A DNA stretch of 64,000 bases, from assembly GCA_015183035.1 (NCBI GenBank), contig JACZZP010000010.1, forward strand, positions 1 through 64,000. The letters are read 5' to 3'. Source of the DNA: Meloidogyne chitwoodi (Eukaryota; Nematoda; Chromadorea; Rhabditida; Meloidogynidae). Shown here in pieces: positions 1 to 13,100 of the stretch. The notes under the pieces are model-generated. The model was not told the DNA's origin, did no database searches, and was given only the letters and a program-made list of their open reading frames with translations. The translations under genes were made by a program, and so were the position numbers. Positions within the stretch are counted from its first letter, which is position 1. Every line of letters starts with the position of its first letter.

Positions 1-15
1 TTCAAAAAATTTTTT

Positions 16-860
16 CTCAAAAACTAGTCGATGGATTTTTGAATTTTATTGCTCATTCGATTCAGCTTTTAATGCTCTTTCGAATGATACTAAATTTAGC
101 CAAAAATAATAATACAACTTTTTTTTCAAAACTTTAAAATATTCCTTCACACAAAAAAATTTCAATGTTTAAAAATTTTTTTCTCAAAAAATAATCTACG
201 AATTTTTGAATTTTATAGCTCATTCGATTCAGCTTTTAATGCTCTTTCGAATGATACTAAATTTAGCCAAAAATAATAATACAACTTTTTTTTATAACAC
301 TTTAACATATTCCATCCCACAAAAAAATTTCAATGTTTAAAAATTTTTTTCTCAAAAACTAGTCGATGGATTTTTGAATTTTATAGCTCATTCGATTCAG
401 CTCTTTAAGCTCTTTAAAATGATACTAAATTCAGCAAATTTCCAACGATGGAAATTTTTTTATAAAAGTTCAAAAATATTCCTTCCCCAAAATTTTTCTA
501 TACTTTCAAAAAAATTTTTCTCAAAAACTAGTCATACGATTTTTGAATTTCATAGCTCATTCGATTCAGCTTTCAAAGCTCTTTCGAATGATATATGAAT
601 CATATAGAAATATTTTGTCGATAATAAGTTAGCCGCGGTTGAACCTCCCAAATTATTTTTTCGGAACAAGTCTGAAATTTTCGGAACAAGTCTCATAACT
701 TACTGAATTTTCTTCAAAAAATATTCATTCCAGCTTCAATATATTCAGAATTAAATCCTCTTTCGAATGATATATGACTCATACGAAACTTACCTACAGA
801 TTTTTTTTACAAAAATTCAAAATAGTCATTCTCCCCCAAAAAATTTCTATGTTCAGCAAC
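16..860. repeat. Five diverged ~168-bp monomers inside the first satellite unit
   Basis: Within each 1,199-bp unit a monomer of about 168 bp repeats. Its 'ctcaaaaa' landmark lies at 16, 183, 351 and 520, and its 'ctctttcgaatgat' type landmark at 75, 242, 410 (altered), 580 and 758. Spacings are therefore 167, 168, 170 and about 178. Monomers differ clearly from each other, while whole units are identical to each other, which defines a higher-order repeat. The best-conserved core carries CATTCGA and, about 25 bp later, the inverse TCGAATG, making an imperfect dyad. The same layout applies to the other 16 copies by adding multiples of 1,199. Confidence 0.85.
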
Positions 861-1199
861 TTGCAACTTTTGACTGTTCTGTTAAAGGTTGATAATTTTT
901 GCTTAAGAATGAAGAATATAGAATGAGAATCATAATAAAAGAAAAAAATTTGAAGAAATACCAAAGAAATAAAAAGTTAATAAATTTGTTCCCCCCATCT
1001 CCCTTTTTACACCCAGCCAAAACACAAGCTCTCCAAAGTGGAAGTGGCTTGTCTCTTCTACACCTATTGAAGCTCTAATGCTTGGATGTGACCGTATCTG
1101 GTCTCTTCTGTACCTTTTGAAGCTTAAAGGTTTGGAGTTTAATTTTTTATACACCCAATGAAACTTAAAGGTAGAAAAGGGTGTTCCTTTACTCCTATT
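860..1199. repeat. Non-monomer block of the satellite unit with ~50-bp internal repeats
   Basis: The last ~340 bp of each unit does not resemble the ~168-bp monomer. It contains three related segments spaced about 50 bp, starting near 1051, 1101 and 1150. Each holds a variant of 'ttgaagcttaaaggt' preceded by 'tcttct' or 'taca' sequence. It is less AT-rich than the monomers. The length equals about two monomers, so the whole unit is close to seven monomer lengths. No gene or RNA is recognised here. Confidence 0.7.
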
Positions 1200-4100
1200 T
1201 TCAAAAAATTTTTTCTCAAAAACTAGTCGATGGATTTTTGAATTTTATTGCTCATTCGATTCAGCTTTTAATGCTCTTTCGAATGATACTAAATTTAGCC
1301 AAAAATAATAATACAACTTTTTTTTCAAAACTTTAAAATATTCCTTCACACAAAAAAATTTCAATGTTTAAAAATTTTTTTCTCAAAAAATAATCTACGA
1401 ATTTTTGAATTTTATAGCTCATTCGATTCAGCTTTTAATGCTCTTTCGAATGATACTAAATTTAGCCAAAAATAATAATACAACTTTTTTTTATAACACT
1501 TTAACATATTCCATCCCACAAAAAAATTTCAATGTTTAAAAATTTTTTTCTCAAAAACTAGTCGATGGATTTTTGAATTTTATAGCTCATTCGATTCAGC
1601 TCTTTAAGCTCTTTAAAATGATACTAAATTCAGCAAATTTCCAACGATGGAAATTTTTTTATAAAAGTTCAAAAATATTCCTTCCCCAAAATTTTTCTAT
1701 ACTTTCAAAAAAATTTTTCTCAAAAACTAGTCATACGATTTTTGAATTTCATAGCTCATTCGATTCAGCTTTCAAAGCTCTTTCGAATGATATATGAATC
1801 ATATAGAAATATTTTGTCGATAATAAGTTAGCCGCGGTTGAACCTCCCAAATTATTTTTTCGGAACAAGTCTGAAATTTTCGGAACAAGTCTCATAACTT
1901 ACTGAATTTTCTTCAAAAAATATTCATTCCAGCTTCAATATATTCAGAATTAAATCCTCTTTCGAATGATATATGACTCATACGAAACTTACCTACAGAT
2001 TTTTTTTACAAAAATTCAAAATAGTCATTCTCCCCCAAAAAATTTCTATGTTCAGCAACTTGCAACTTTTGACTGTTCTGTTAAAGGTTGATAATTTTTG
2101 CTTAAGAATGAAGAATATAGAATGAGAATCATAATAAAAGAAAAAAATTTGAAGAAATACCAAAGAAATAAAAAGTTAATAAATTTGTTCCCCCCATCTC
2201 CCTTTTTACACCCAGCCAAAACACAAGCTCTCCAAAGTGGAAGTGGCTTGTCTCTTCTACACCTATTGAAGCTCTAATGCTTGGATGTGACCGTATCTGG
2301 TCTCTTCTGTACCTTTTGAAGCTTAAAGGTTTGGAGTTTAATTTTTTATACACCCAATGAAACTTAAAGGTAGAAAAGGGTGTTCCTTTACTCCTATTTT
2401 CAAAAAATTTTTTCTCAAAAACTAGTCGATGGATTTTTGAATTTTATTGCTCATTCGATTCAGCTTTTAATGCTCTTTCGAATGATACTAAATTTAGCCA
2501 AAAATAATAATACAACTTTTTTTTCAAAACTTTAAAATATTCCTTCACACAAAAAAATTTCAATGTTTAAAAATTTTTTTCTCAAAAAATAATCTACGAA
2601 TTTTTGAATTTTATAGCTCATTCGATTCAGCTTTTAATGCTCTTTCGAATGATACTAAATTTAGCCAAAAATAATAATACAACTTTTTTTTATAACACTT
2701 TAACATATTCCATCCCACAAAAAAATTTCAATGTTTAAAAATTTTTTTCTCAAAAACTAGTCGATGGATTTTTGAATTTTATAGCTCATTCGATTCAGCT
2801 CTTTAAGCTCTTTAAAATGATACTAAATTCAGCAAATTTCCAACGATGGAAATTTTTTTATAAAAGTTCAAAAATATTCCTTCCCCAAAATTTTTCTATA
2901 CTTTCAAAAAAATTTTTCTCAAAAACTAGTCATACGATTTTTGAATTTCATAGCTCATTCGATTCAGCTTTCAAAGCTCTTTCGAATGATATATGAATCA
3001 TATAGAAATATTTTGTCGATAATAAGTTAGCCGCGGTTGAACCTCCCAAATTATTTTTTCGGAACAAGTCTGAAATTTTCGGAACAAGTCTCATAACTTA
3101 CTGAATTTTCTTCAAAAAATATTCATTCCAGCTTCAATATATTCAGAATTAAATCCTCTTTCGAATGATATATGACTCATACGAAACTTACCTACAGATT
3201 TTTTTTACAAAAATTCAAAATAGTCATTCTCCCCCAAAAAATTTCTATGTTCAGCAACTTGCAACTTTTGACTGTTCTGTTAAAGGTTGATAATTTTTGC
3301 TTAAGAATGAAGAATATAGAATGAGAATCATAATAAAAGAAAAAAATTTGAAGAAATACCAAAGAAATAAAAAGTTAATAAATTTGTTCCCCCCATCTCC
3401 CTTTTTACACCCAGCCAAAACACAAGCTCTCCAAAGTGGAAGTGGCTTGTCTCTTCTACACCTATTGAAGCTCTAATGCTTGGATGTGACCGTATCTGGT
3501 CTCTTCTGTACCTTTTGAAGCTTAAAGGTTTGGAGTTTAATTTTTTATACACCCAATGAAACTTAAAGGTAGAAAAGGGTGTTCCTTTACTCCTATTTTC
3601 AAAAAATTTTTTCTCAAAAACTAGTCGATGGATTTTTGAATTTTATTGCTCATTCGATTCAGCTTTTAATGCTCTTTCGAATGATACTAAATTTAGCCAA
3701 AAATAATAATACAACTTTTTTTTCAAAACTTTAAAATATTCCTTCACACAAAAAAATTTCAATGTTTAAAAATTTTTTTCTCAAAAAATAATCTACGAAT
3801 TTTTGAATTTTATAGCTCATTCGATTCAGCTTTTAATGCTCTTTCGAATGATACTAAATTTAGCCAAAAATAATAATACAACTTTTTTTTATAACACTTT
3901 AACATATTCCATCCCACAAAAAAATTTCAATGTTTAAAAATTTTTTTCTCAAAAACTAGTCGATGGATTTTTGAATTTTATAGCTCATTCGATTCAGCTC
4001 TTTAAGCTCTTTAAAATGATACTAAATTCAGCAAATTTCCAACGATGGAAATTTTTTTATAAAAGTTCAAAAATATTCCTTCCCCAAAATTTTTCTATAC

Positions 4101-7100
4101 TTTCAAAAAAATTTTTCTCAAAAACTAGTCATACGATTTTTGAATTTCATAGCTCATTCGATTCAGCTTTCAAAGCTCTTTCGAATGATATATGAATCAT
4201 ATAGAAATATTTTGTCGATAATAAGTTAGCCGCGGTTGAACCTCCCAAATTATTTTTTCGGAACAAGTCTGAAATTTTCGGAACAAGTCTCATAACTTAC
4301 TGAATTTTCTTCAAAAAATATTCATTCCAGCTTCAATATATTCAGAATTAAATCCTCTTTCGAATGATATATGACTCATACGAAACTTACCTACAGATTT
4401 TTTTTACAAAAATTCAAAATAGTCATTCTCCCCCAAAAAATTTCTATGTTCAGCAACTTGCAACTTTTGACTGTTCTGTTAAAGGTTGATAATTTTTGCT
4501 TAAGAATGAAGAATATAGAATGAGAATCATAATAAAAGAAAAAAATTTGAAGAAATACCAAAGAAATAAAAAGTTAATAAATTTGTTCCCCCCATCTCCC
4601 TTTTTACACCCAGCCAAAACACAAGCTCTCCAAAGTGGAAGTGGCTTGTCTCTTCTACACCTATTGAAGCTCTAATGCTTGGATGTGACCGTATCTGGTC
4701 TCTTCTGTACCTTTTGAAGCTTAAAGGTTTGGAGTTTAATTTTTTATACACCCAATGAAACTTAAAGGTAGAAAAGGGTGTTCCTTTACTCCTATTTTCA
4801 AAAAATTTTTTCTCAAAAACTAGTCGATGGATTTTTGAATTTTATTGCTCATTCGATTCAGCTTTTAATGCTCTTTCGAATGATACTAAATTTAGCCAAA
4901 AATAATAATACAACTTTTTTTTCAAAACTTTAAAATATTCCTTCACACAAAAAAATTTCAATGTTTAAAAATTTTTTTCTCAAAAAATAATCTACGAATT
5001 TTTGAATTTTATAGCTCATTCGATTCAGCTTTTAATGCTCTTTCGAATGATACTAAATTTAGCCAAAAATAATAATACAACTTTTTTTTATAACACTTTA
5101 ACATATTCCATCCCACAAAAAAATTTCAATGTTTAAAAATTTTTTTCTCAAAAACTAGTCGATGGATTTTTGAATTTTATAGCTCATTCGATTCAGCTCT
5201 TTAAGCTCTTTAAAATGATACTAAATTCAGCAAATTTCCAACGATGGAAATTTTTTTATAAAAGTTCAAAAATATTCCTTCCCCAAAATTTTTCTATACT
5301 TTCAAAAAAATTTTTCTCAAAAACTAGTCATACGATTTTTGAATTTCATAGCTCATTCGATTCAGCTTTCAAAGCTCTTTCGAATGATATATGAATCATA
5401 TAGAAATATTTTGTCGATAATAAGTTAGCCGCGGTTGAACCTCCCAAATTATTTTTTCGGAACAAGTCTGAAATTTTCGGAACAAGTCTCATAACTTACT
5501 GAATTTTCTTCAAAAAATATTCATTCCAGCTTCAATATATTCAGAATTAAATCCTCTTTCGAATGATATATGACTCATACGAAACTTACCTACAGATTTT
5601 TTTTACAAAAATTCAAAATAGTCATTCTCCCCCAAAAAATTTCTATGTTCAGCAACTTGCAACTTTTGACTGTTCTGTTAAAGGTTGATAATTTTTGCTT
5701 AAGAATGAAGAATATAGAATGAGAATCATAATAAAAGAAAAAAATTTGAAGAAATACCAAAGAAATAAAAAGTTAATAAATTTGTTCCCCCCATCTCCCT
5801 TTTTACACCCAGCCAAAACACAAGCTCTCCAAAGTGGAAGTGGCTTGTCTCTTCTACACCTATTGAAGCTCTAATGCTTGGATGTGACCGTATCTGGTCT
5901 CTTCTGTACCTTTTGAAGCTTAAAGGTTTGGAGTTTAATTTTTTATACACCCAATGAAACTTAAAGGTAGAAAAGGGTGTTCCTTTACTCCTATTTTCAA
6001 AAAATTTTTTCTCAAAAACTAGTCGATGGATTTTTGAATTTTATTGCTCATTCGATTCAGCTTTTAATGCTCTTTCGAATGATACTAAATTTAGCCAAAA
6101 ATAATAATACAACTTTTTTTTCAAAACTTTAAAATATTCCTTCACACAAAAAAATTTCAATGTTTAAAAATTTTTTTCTCAAAAAATAATCTACGAATTT
6201 TTGAATTTTATAGCTCATTCGATTCAGCTTTTAATGCTCTTTCGAATGATACTAAATTTAGCCAAAAATAATAATACAACTTTTTTTTATAACACTTTAA
6301 CATATTCCATCCCACAAAAAAATTTCAATGTTTAAAAATTTTTTTCTCAAAAACTAGTCGATGGATTTTTGAATTTTATAGCTCATTCGATTCAGCTCTT
6401 TAAGCTCTTTAAAATGATACTAAATTCAGCAAATTTCCAACGATGGAAATTTTTTTATAAAAGTTCAAAAATATTCCTTCCCCAAAATTTTTCTATACTT
6501 TCAAAAAAATTTTTCTCAAAAACTAGTCATACGATTTTTGAATTTCATAGCTCATTCGATTCAGCTTTCAAAGCTCTTTCGAATGATATATGAATCATAT
6601 AGAAATATTTTGTCGATAATAAGTTAGCCGCGGTTGAACCTCCCAAATTATTTTTTCGGAACAAGTCTGAAATTTTCGGAACAAGTCTCATAACTTACTG
6701 AATTTTCTTCAAAAAATATTCATTCCAGCTTCAATATATTCAGAATTAAATCCTCTTTCGAATGATATATGACTCATACGAAACTTACCTACAGATTTTT
6801 TTTACAAAAATTCAAAATAGTCATTCTCCCCCAAAAAATTTCTATGTTCAGCAACTTGCAACTTTTGACTGTTCTGTTAAAGGTTGATAATTTTTGCTTA
6901 AGAATGAAGAATATAGAATGAGAATCATAATAAAAGAAAAAAATTTGAAGAAATACCAAAGAAATAAAAAGTTAATAAATTTGTTCCCCCCATCTCCCTT
7001 TTTACACCCAGCCAAAACACAAGCTCTCCAAAGTGGAAGTGGCTTGTCTCTTCTACACCTATTGAAGCTCTAATGCTTGGATGTGACCGTATCTGGTCTC

Positions 7101-10100
7101 TTCTGTACCTTTTGAAGCTTAAAGGTTTGGAGTTTAATTTTTTATACACCCAATGAAACTTAAAGGTAGAAAAGGGTGTTCCTTTACTCCTATTTTCAAA
7201 AAATTTTTTCTCAAAAACTAGTCGATGGATTTTTGAATTTTATTGCTCATTCGATTCAGCTTTTAATGCTCTTTCGAATGATACTAAATTTAGCCAAAAA
7301 TAATAATACAACTTTTTTTTCAAAACTTTAAAATATTCCTTCACACAAAAAAATTTCAATGTTTAAAAATTTTTTTCTCAAAAAATAATCTACGAATTTT
7401 TGAATTTTATAGCTCATTCGATTCAGCTTTTAATGCTCTTTCGAATGATACTAAATTTAGCCAAAAATAATAATACAACTTTTTTTTATAACACTTTAAC
7501 ATATTCCATCCCACAAAAAAATTTCAATGTTTAAAAATTTTTTTCTCAAAAACTAGTCGATGGATTTTTGAATTTTATAGCTCATTCGATTCAGCTCTTT
7601 AAGCTCTTTAAAATGATACTAAATTCAGCAAATTTCCAACGATGGAAATTTTTTTATAAAAGTTCAAAAATATTCCTTCCCCAAAATTTTTCTATACTTT
7701 CAAAAAAATTTTTCTCAAAAACTAGTCATACGATTTTTGAATTTCATAGCTCATTCGATTCAGCTTTCAAAGCTCTTTCGAATGATATATGAATCATATA
7801 GAAATATTTTGTCGATAATAAGTTAGCCGCGGTTGAACCTCCCAAATTATTTTTTCGGAACAAGTCTGAAATTTTCGGAACAAGTCTCATAACTTACTGA
7901 ATTTTCTTCAAAAAATATTCATTCCAGCTTCAATATATTCAGAATTAAATCCTCTTTCGAATGATATATGACTCATACGAAACTTACCTACAGATTTTTT
8001 TTACAAAAATTCAAAATAGTCATTCTCCCCCAAAAAATTTCTATGTTCAGCAACTTGCAACTTTTGACTGTTCTGTTAAAGGTTGATAATTTTTGCTTAA
8101 GAATGAAGAATATAGAATGAGAATCATAATAAAAGAAAAAAATTTGAAGAAATACCAAAGAAATAAAAAGTTAATAAATTTGTTCCCCCCATCTCCCTTT
8201 TTACACCCAGCCAAAACACAAGCTCTCCAAAGTGGAAGTGGCTTGTCTCTTCTACACCTATTGAAGCTCTAATGCTTGGATGTGACCGTATCTGGTCTCT
8301 TCTGTACCTTTTGAAGCTTAAAGGTTTGGAGTTTAATTTTTTATACACCCAATGAAACTTAAAGGTAGAAAAGGGTGTTCCTTTACTCCTATTTTCAAAA
8401 AATTTTTTCTCAAAAACTAGTCGATGGATTTTTGAATTTTATTGCTCATTCGATTCAGCTTTTAATGCTCTTTCGAATGATACTAAATTTAGCCAAAAAT
8501 AATAATACAACTTTTTTTTCAAAACTTTAAAATATTCCTTCACACAAAAAAATTTCAATGTTTAAAAATTTTTTTCTCAAAAAATAATCTACGAATTTTT
8601 GAATTTTATAGCTCATTCGATTCAGCTTTTAATGCTCTTTCGAATGATACTAAATTTAGCCAAAAATAATAATACAACTTTTTTTTATAACACTTTAACA
8701 TATTCCATCCCACAAAAAAATTTCAATGTTTAAAAATTTTTTTCTCAAAAACTAGTCGATGGATTTTTGAATTTTATAGCTCATTCGATTCAGCTCTTTA
8801 AGCTCTTTAAAATGATACTAAATTCAGCAAATTTCCAACGATGGAAATTTTTTTATAAAAGTTCAAAAATATTCCTTCCCCAAAATTTTTCTATACTTTC
8901 AAAAAAATTTTTCTCAAAAACTAGTCATACGATTTTTGAATTTCATAGCTCATTCGATTCAGCTTTCAAAGCTCTTTCGAATGATATATGAATCATATAG
9001 AAATATTTTGTCGATAATAAGTTAGCCGCGGTTGAACCTCCCAAATTATTTTTTCGGAACAAGTCTGAAATTTTCGGAACAAGTCTCATAACTTACTGAA
9101 TTTTCTTCAAAAAATATTCATTCCAGCTTCAATATATTCAGAATTAAATCCTCTTTCGAATGATATATGACTCATACGAAACTTACCTACAGATTTTTTT
9201 TACAAAAATTCAAAATAGTCATTCTCCCCCAAAAAATTTCTATGTTCAGCAACTTGCAACTTTTGACTGTTCTGTTAAAGGTTGATAATTTTTGCTTAAG
9301 AATGAAGAATATAGAATGAGAATCATAATAAAAGAAAAAAATTTGAAGAAATACCAAAGAAATAAAAAGTTAATAAATTTGTTCCCCCCATCTCCCTTTT
9401 TACACCCAGCCAAAACACAAGCTCTCCAAAGTGGAAGTGGCTTGTCTCTTCTACACCTATTGAAGCTCTAATGCTTGGATGTGACCGTATCTGGTCTCTT
9501 CTGTACCTTTTGAAGCTTAAAGGTTTGGAGTTTAATTTTTTATACACCCAATGAAACTTAAAGGTAGAAAAGGGTGTTCCTTTACTCCTATTTTCAAAAA
9601 ATTTTTTCTCAAAAACTAGTCGATGGATTTTTGAATTTTATTGCTCATTCGATTCAGCTTTTAATGCTCTTTCGAATGATACTAAATTTAGCCAAAAATA
9701 ATAATACAACTTTTTTTTCAAAACTTTAAAATATTCCTTCACACAAAAAAATTTCAATGTTTAAAAATTTTTTTCTCAAAAAATAATCTACGAATTTTTG
9801 AATTTTATAGCTCATTCGATTCAGCTTTTAATGCTCTTTCGAATGATACTAAATTTAGCCAAAAATAATAATACAACTTTTTTTTATAACACTTTAACAT
9901 ATTCCATCCCACAAAAAAATTTCAATGTTTAAAAATTTTTTTCTCAAAAACTAGTCGATGGATTTTTGAATTTTATAGCTCATTCGATTCAGCTCTTTAA
10001 GCTCTTTAAAATGATACTAAATTCAGCAAATTTCCAACGATGGAAATTTTTTTATAAAAGTTCAAAAATATTCCTTCCCCAAAATTTTTCTATACTTTCA

Positions 10101-13100
10101 AAAAAATTTTTCTCAAAAACTAGTCATACGATTTTTGAATTTCATAGCTCATTCGATTCAGCTTTCAAAGCTCTTTCGAATGATATATGAATCATATAGA
10201 AATATTTTGTCGATAATAAGTTAGCCGCGGTTGAACCTCCCAAATTATTTTTTCGGAACAAGTCTGAAATTTTCGGAACAAGTCTCATAACTTACTGAAT
10301 TTTCTTCAAAAAATATTCATTCCAGCTTCAATATATTCAGAATTAAATCCTCTTTCGAATGATATATGACTCATACGAAACTTACCTACAGATTTTTTTT
10401 ACAAAAATTCAAAATAGTCATTCTCCCCCAAAAAATTTCTATGTTCAGCAACTTGCAACTTTTGACTGTTCTGTTAAAGGTTGATAATTTTTGCTTAAGA
10501 ATGAAGAATATAGAATGAGAATCATAATAAAAGAAAAAAATTTGAAGAAATACCAAAGAAATAAAAAGTTAATAAATTTGTTCCCCCCATCTCCCTTTTT
10601 ACACCCAGCCAAAACACAAGCTCTCCAAAGTGGAAGTGGCTTGTCTCTTCTACACCTATTGAAGCTCTAATGCTTGGATGTGACCGTATCTGGTCTCTTC
10701 TGTACCTTTTGAAGCTTAAAGGTTTGGAGTTTAATTTTTTATACACCCAATGAAACTTAAAGGTAGAAAAGGGTGTTCCTTTACTCCTATTTTCAAAAAA
10801 TTTTTTCTCAAAAACTAGTCGATGGATTTTTGAATTTTATTGCTCATTCGATTCAGCTTTTAATGCTCTTTCGAATGATACTAAATTTAGCCAAAAATAA
10901 TAATACAACTTTTTTTTCAAAACTTTAAAATATTCCTTCACACAAAAAAATTTCAATGTTTAAAAATTTTTTTCTCAAAAAATAATCTACGAATTTTTGA
11001 ATTTTATAGCTCATTCGATTCAGCTTTTAATGCTCTTTCGAATGATACTAAATTTAGCCAAAAATAATAATACAACTTTTTTTTATAACACTTTAACATA
11101 TTCCATCCCACAAAAAAATTTCAATGTTTAAAAATTTTTTTCTCAAAAACTAGTCGATGGATTTTTGAATTTTATAGCTCATTCGATTCAGCTCTTTAAG
11201 CTCTTTAAAATGATACTAAATTCAGCAAATTTCCAACGATGGAAATTTTTTTATAAAAGTTCAAAAATATTCCTTCCCCAAAATTTTTCTATACTTTCAA
11301 AAAAATTTTTCTCAAAAACTAGTCATACGATTTTTGAATTTCATAGCTCATTCGATTCAGCTTTCAAAGCTCTTTCGAATGATATATGAATCATATAGAA
11401 ATATTTTGTCGATAATAAGTTAGCCGCGGTTGAACCTCCCAAATTATTTTTTCGGAACAAGTCTGAAATTTTCGGAACAAGTCTCATAACTTACTGAATT
11501 TTCTTCAAAAAATATTCATTCCAGCTTCAATATATTCAGAATTAAATCCTCTTTCGAATGATATATGACTCATACGAAACTTACCTACAGATTTTTTTTA
11601 CAAAAATTCAAAATAGTCATTCTCCCCCAAAAAATTTCTATGTTCAGCAACTTGCAACTTTTGACTGTTCTGTTAAAGGTTGATAATTTTTGCTTAAGAA
11701 TGAAGAATATAGAATGAGAATCATAATAAAAGAAAAAAATTTGAAGAAATACCAAAGAAATAAAAAGTTAATAAATTTGTTCCCCCCATCTCCCTTTTTA
11801 CACCCAGCCAAAACACAAGCTCTCCAAAGTGGAAGTGGCTTGTCTCTTCTACACCTATTGAAGCTCTAATGCTTGGATGTGACCGTATCTGGTCTCTTCT
11901 GTACCTTTTGAAGCTTAAAGGTTTGGAGTTTAATTTTTTATACACCCAATGAAACTTAAAGGTAGAAAAGGGTGTTCCTTTACTCCTATTTTCAAAAAAT
12001 TTTTTCTCAAAAACTAGTCGATGGATTTTTGAATTTTATTGCTCATTCGATTCAGCTTTTAATGCTCTTTCGAATGATACTAAATTTAGCCAAAAATAAT
12101 AATACAACTTTTTTTTCAAAACTTTAAAATATTCCTTCACACAAAAAAATTTCAATGTTTAAAAATTTTTTTCTCAAAAAATAATCTACGAATTTTTGAA
12201 TTTTATAGCTCATTCGATTCAGCTTTTAATGCTCTTTCGAATGATACTAAATTTAGCCAAAAATAATAATACAACTTTTTTTTATAACACTTTAACATAT
12301 TCCATCCCACAAAAAAATTTCAATGTTTAAAAATTTTTTTCTCAAAAACTAGTCGATGGATTTTTGAATTTTATAGCTCATTCGATTCAGCTCTTTAAGC
12401 TCTTTAAAATGATACTAAATTCAGCAAATTTCCAACGATGGAAATTTTTTTATAAAAGTTCAAAAATATTCCTTCCCCAAAATTTTTCTATACTTTCAAA
12501 AAAATTTTTCTCAAAAACTAGTCATACGATTTTTGAATTTCATAGCTCATTCGATTCAGCTTTCAAAGCTCTTTCGAATGATATATGAATCATATAGAAA
12601 TATTTTGTCGATAATAAGTTAGCCGCGGTTGAACCTCCCAAATTATTTTTTCGGAACAAGTCTGAAATTTTCGGAACAAGTCTCATAACTTACTGAATTT
12701 TCTTCAAAAAATATTCATTCCAGCTTCAATATATTCAGAATTAAATCCTCTTTCGAATGATATATGACTCATACGAAACTTACCTACAGATTTTTTTTAC
12801 AAAAATTCAAAATAGTCATTCTCCCCCAAAAAATTTCTATGTTCAGCAACTTGCAACTTTTGACTGTTCTGTTAAAGGTTGATAATTTTTGCTTAAGAAT
12901 GAAGAATATAGAATGAGAATCATAATAAAAGAAAAAAATTTGAAGAAATACCAAAGAAATAAAAAGTTAATAAATTTGTTCCCCCCATCTCCCTTTTTAC
13001 ACCCAGCCAAAACACAAGCTCTCCAAAGTGGAAGTGGCTTGTCTCTTCTACACCTATTGAAGCTCTAATGCTTGGATGTGACCGTATCTGGTCTCTTCTG

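Noticed and set aside
374..598. A 74-codon plus-strand open frame in each satellite unit
   Set aside because: It begins with TTG rather than ATG, follows AT-rich monomer sequence and is repeated only because the unit is repeated. Not a gene.
930..1154. A 74-codon minus-strand open frame in each satellite unit
   Set aside because: It spans the ~50-bp sub-repeats, has no family resemblance and depends on the repeat itself. Possible transcription was not supported by any signal.
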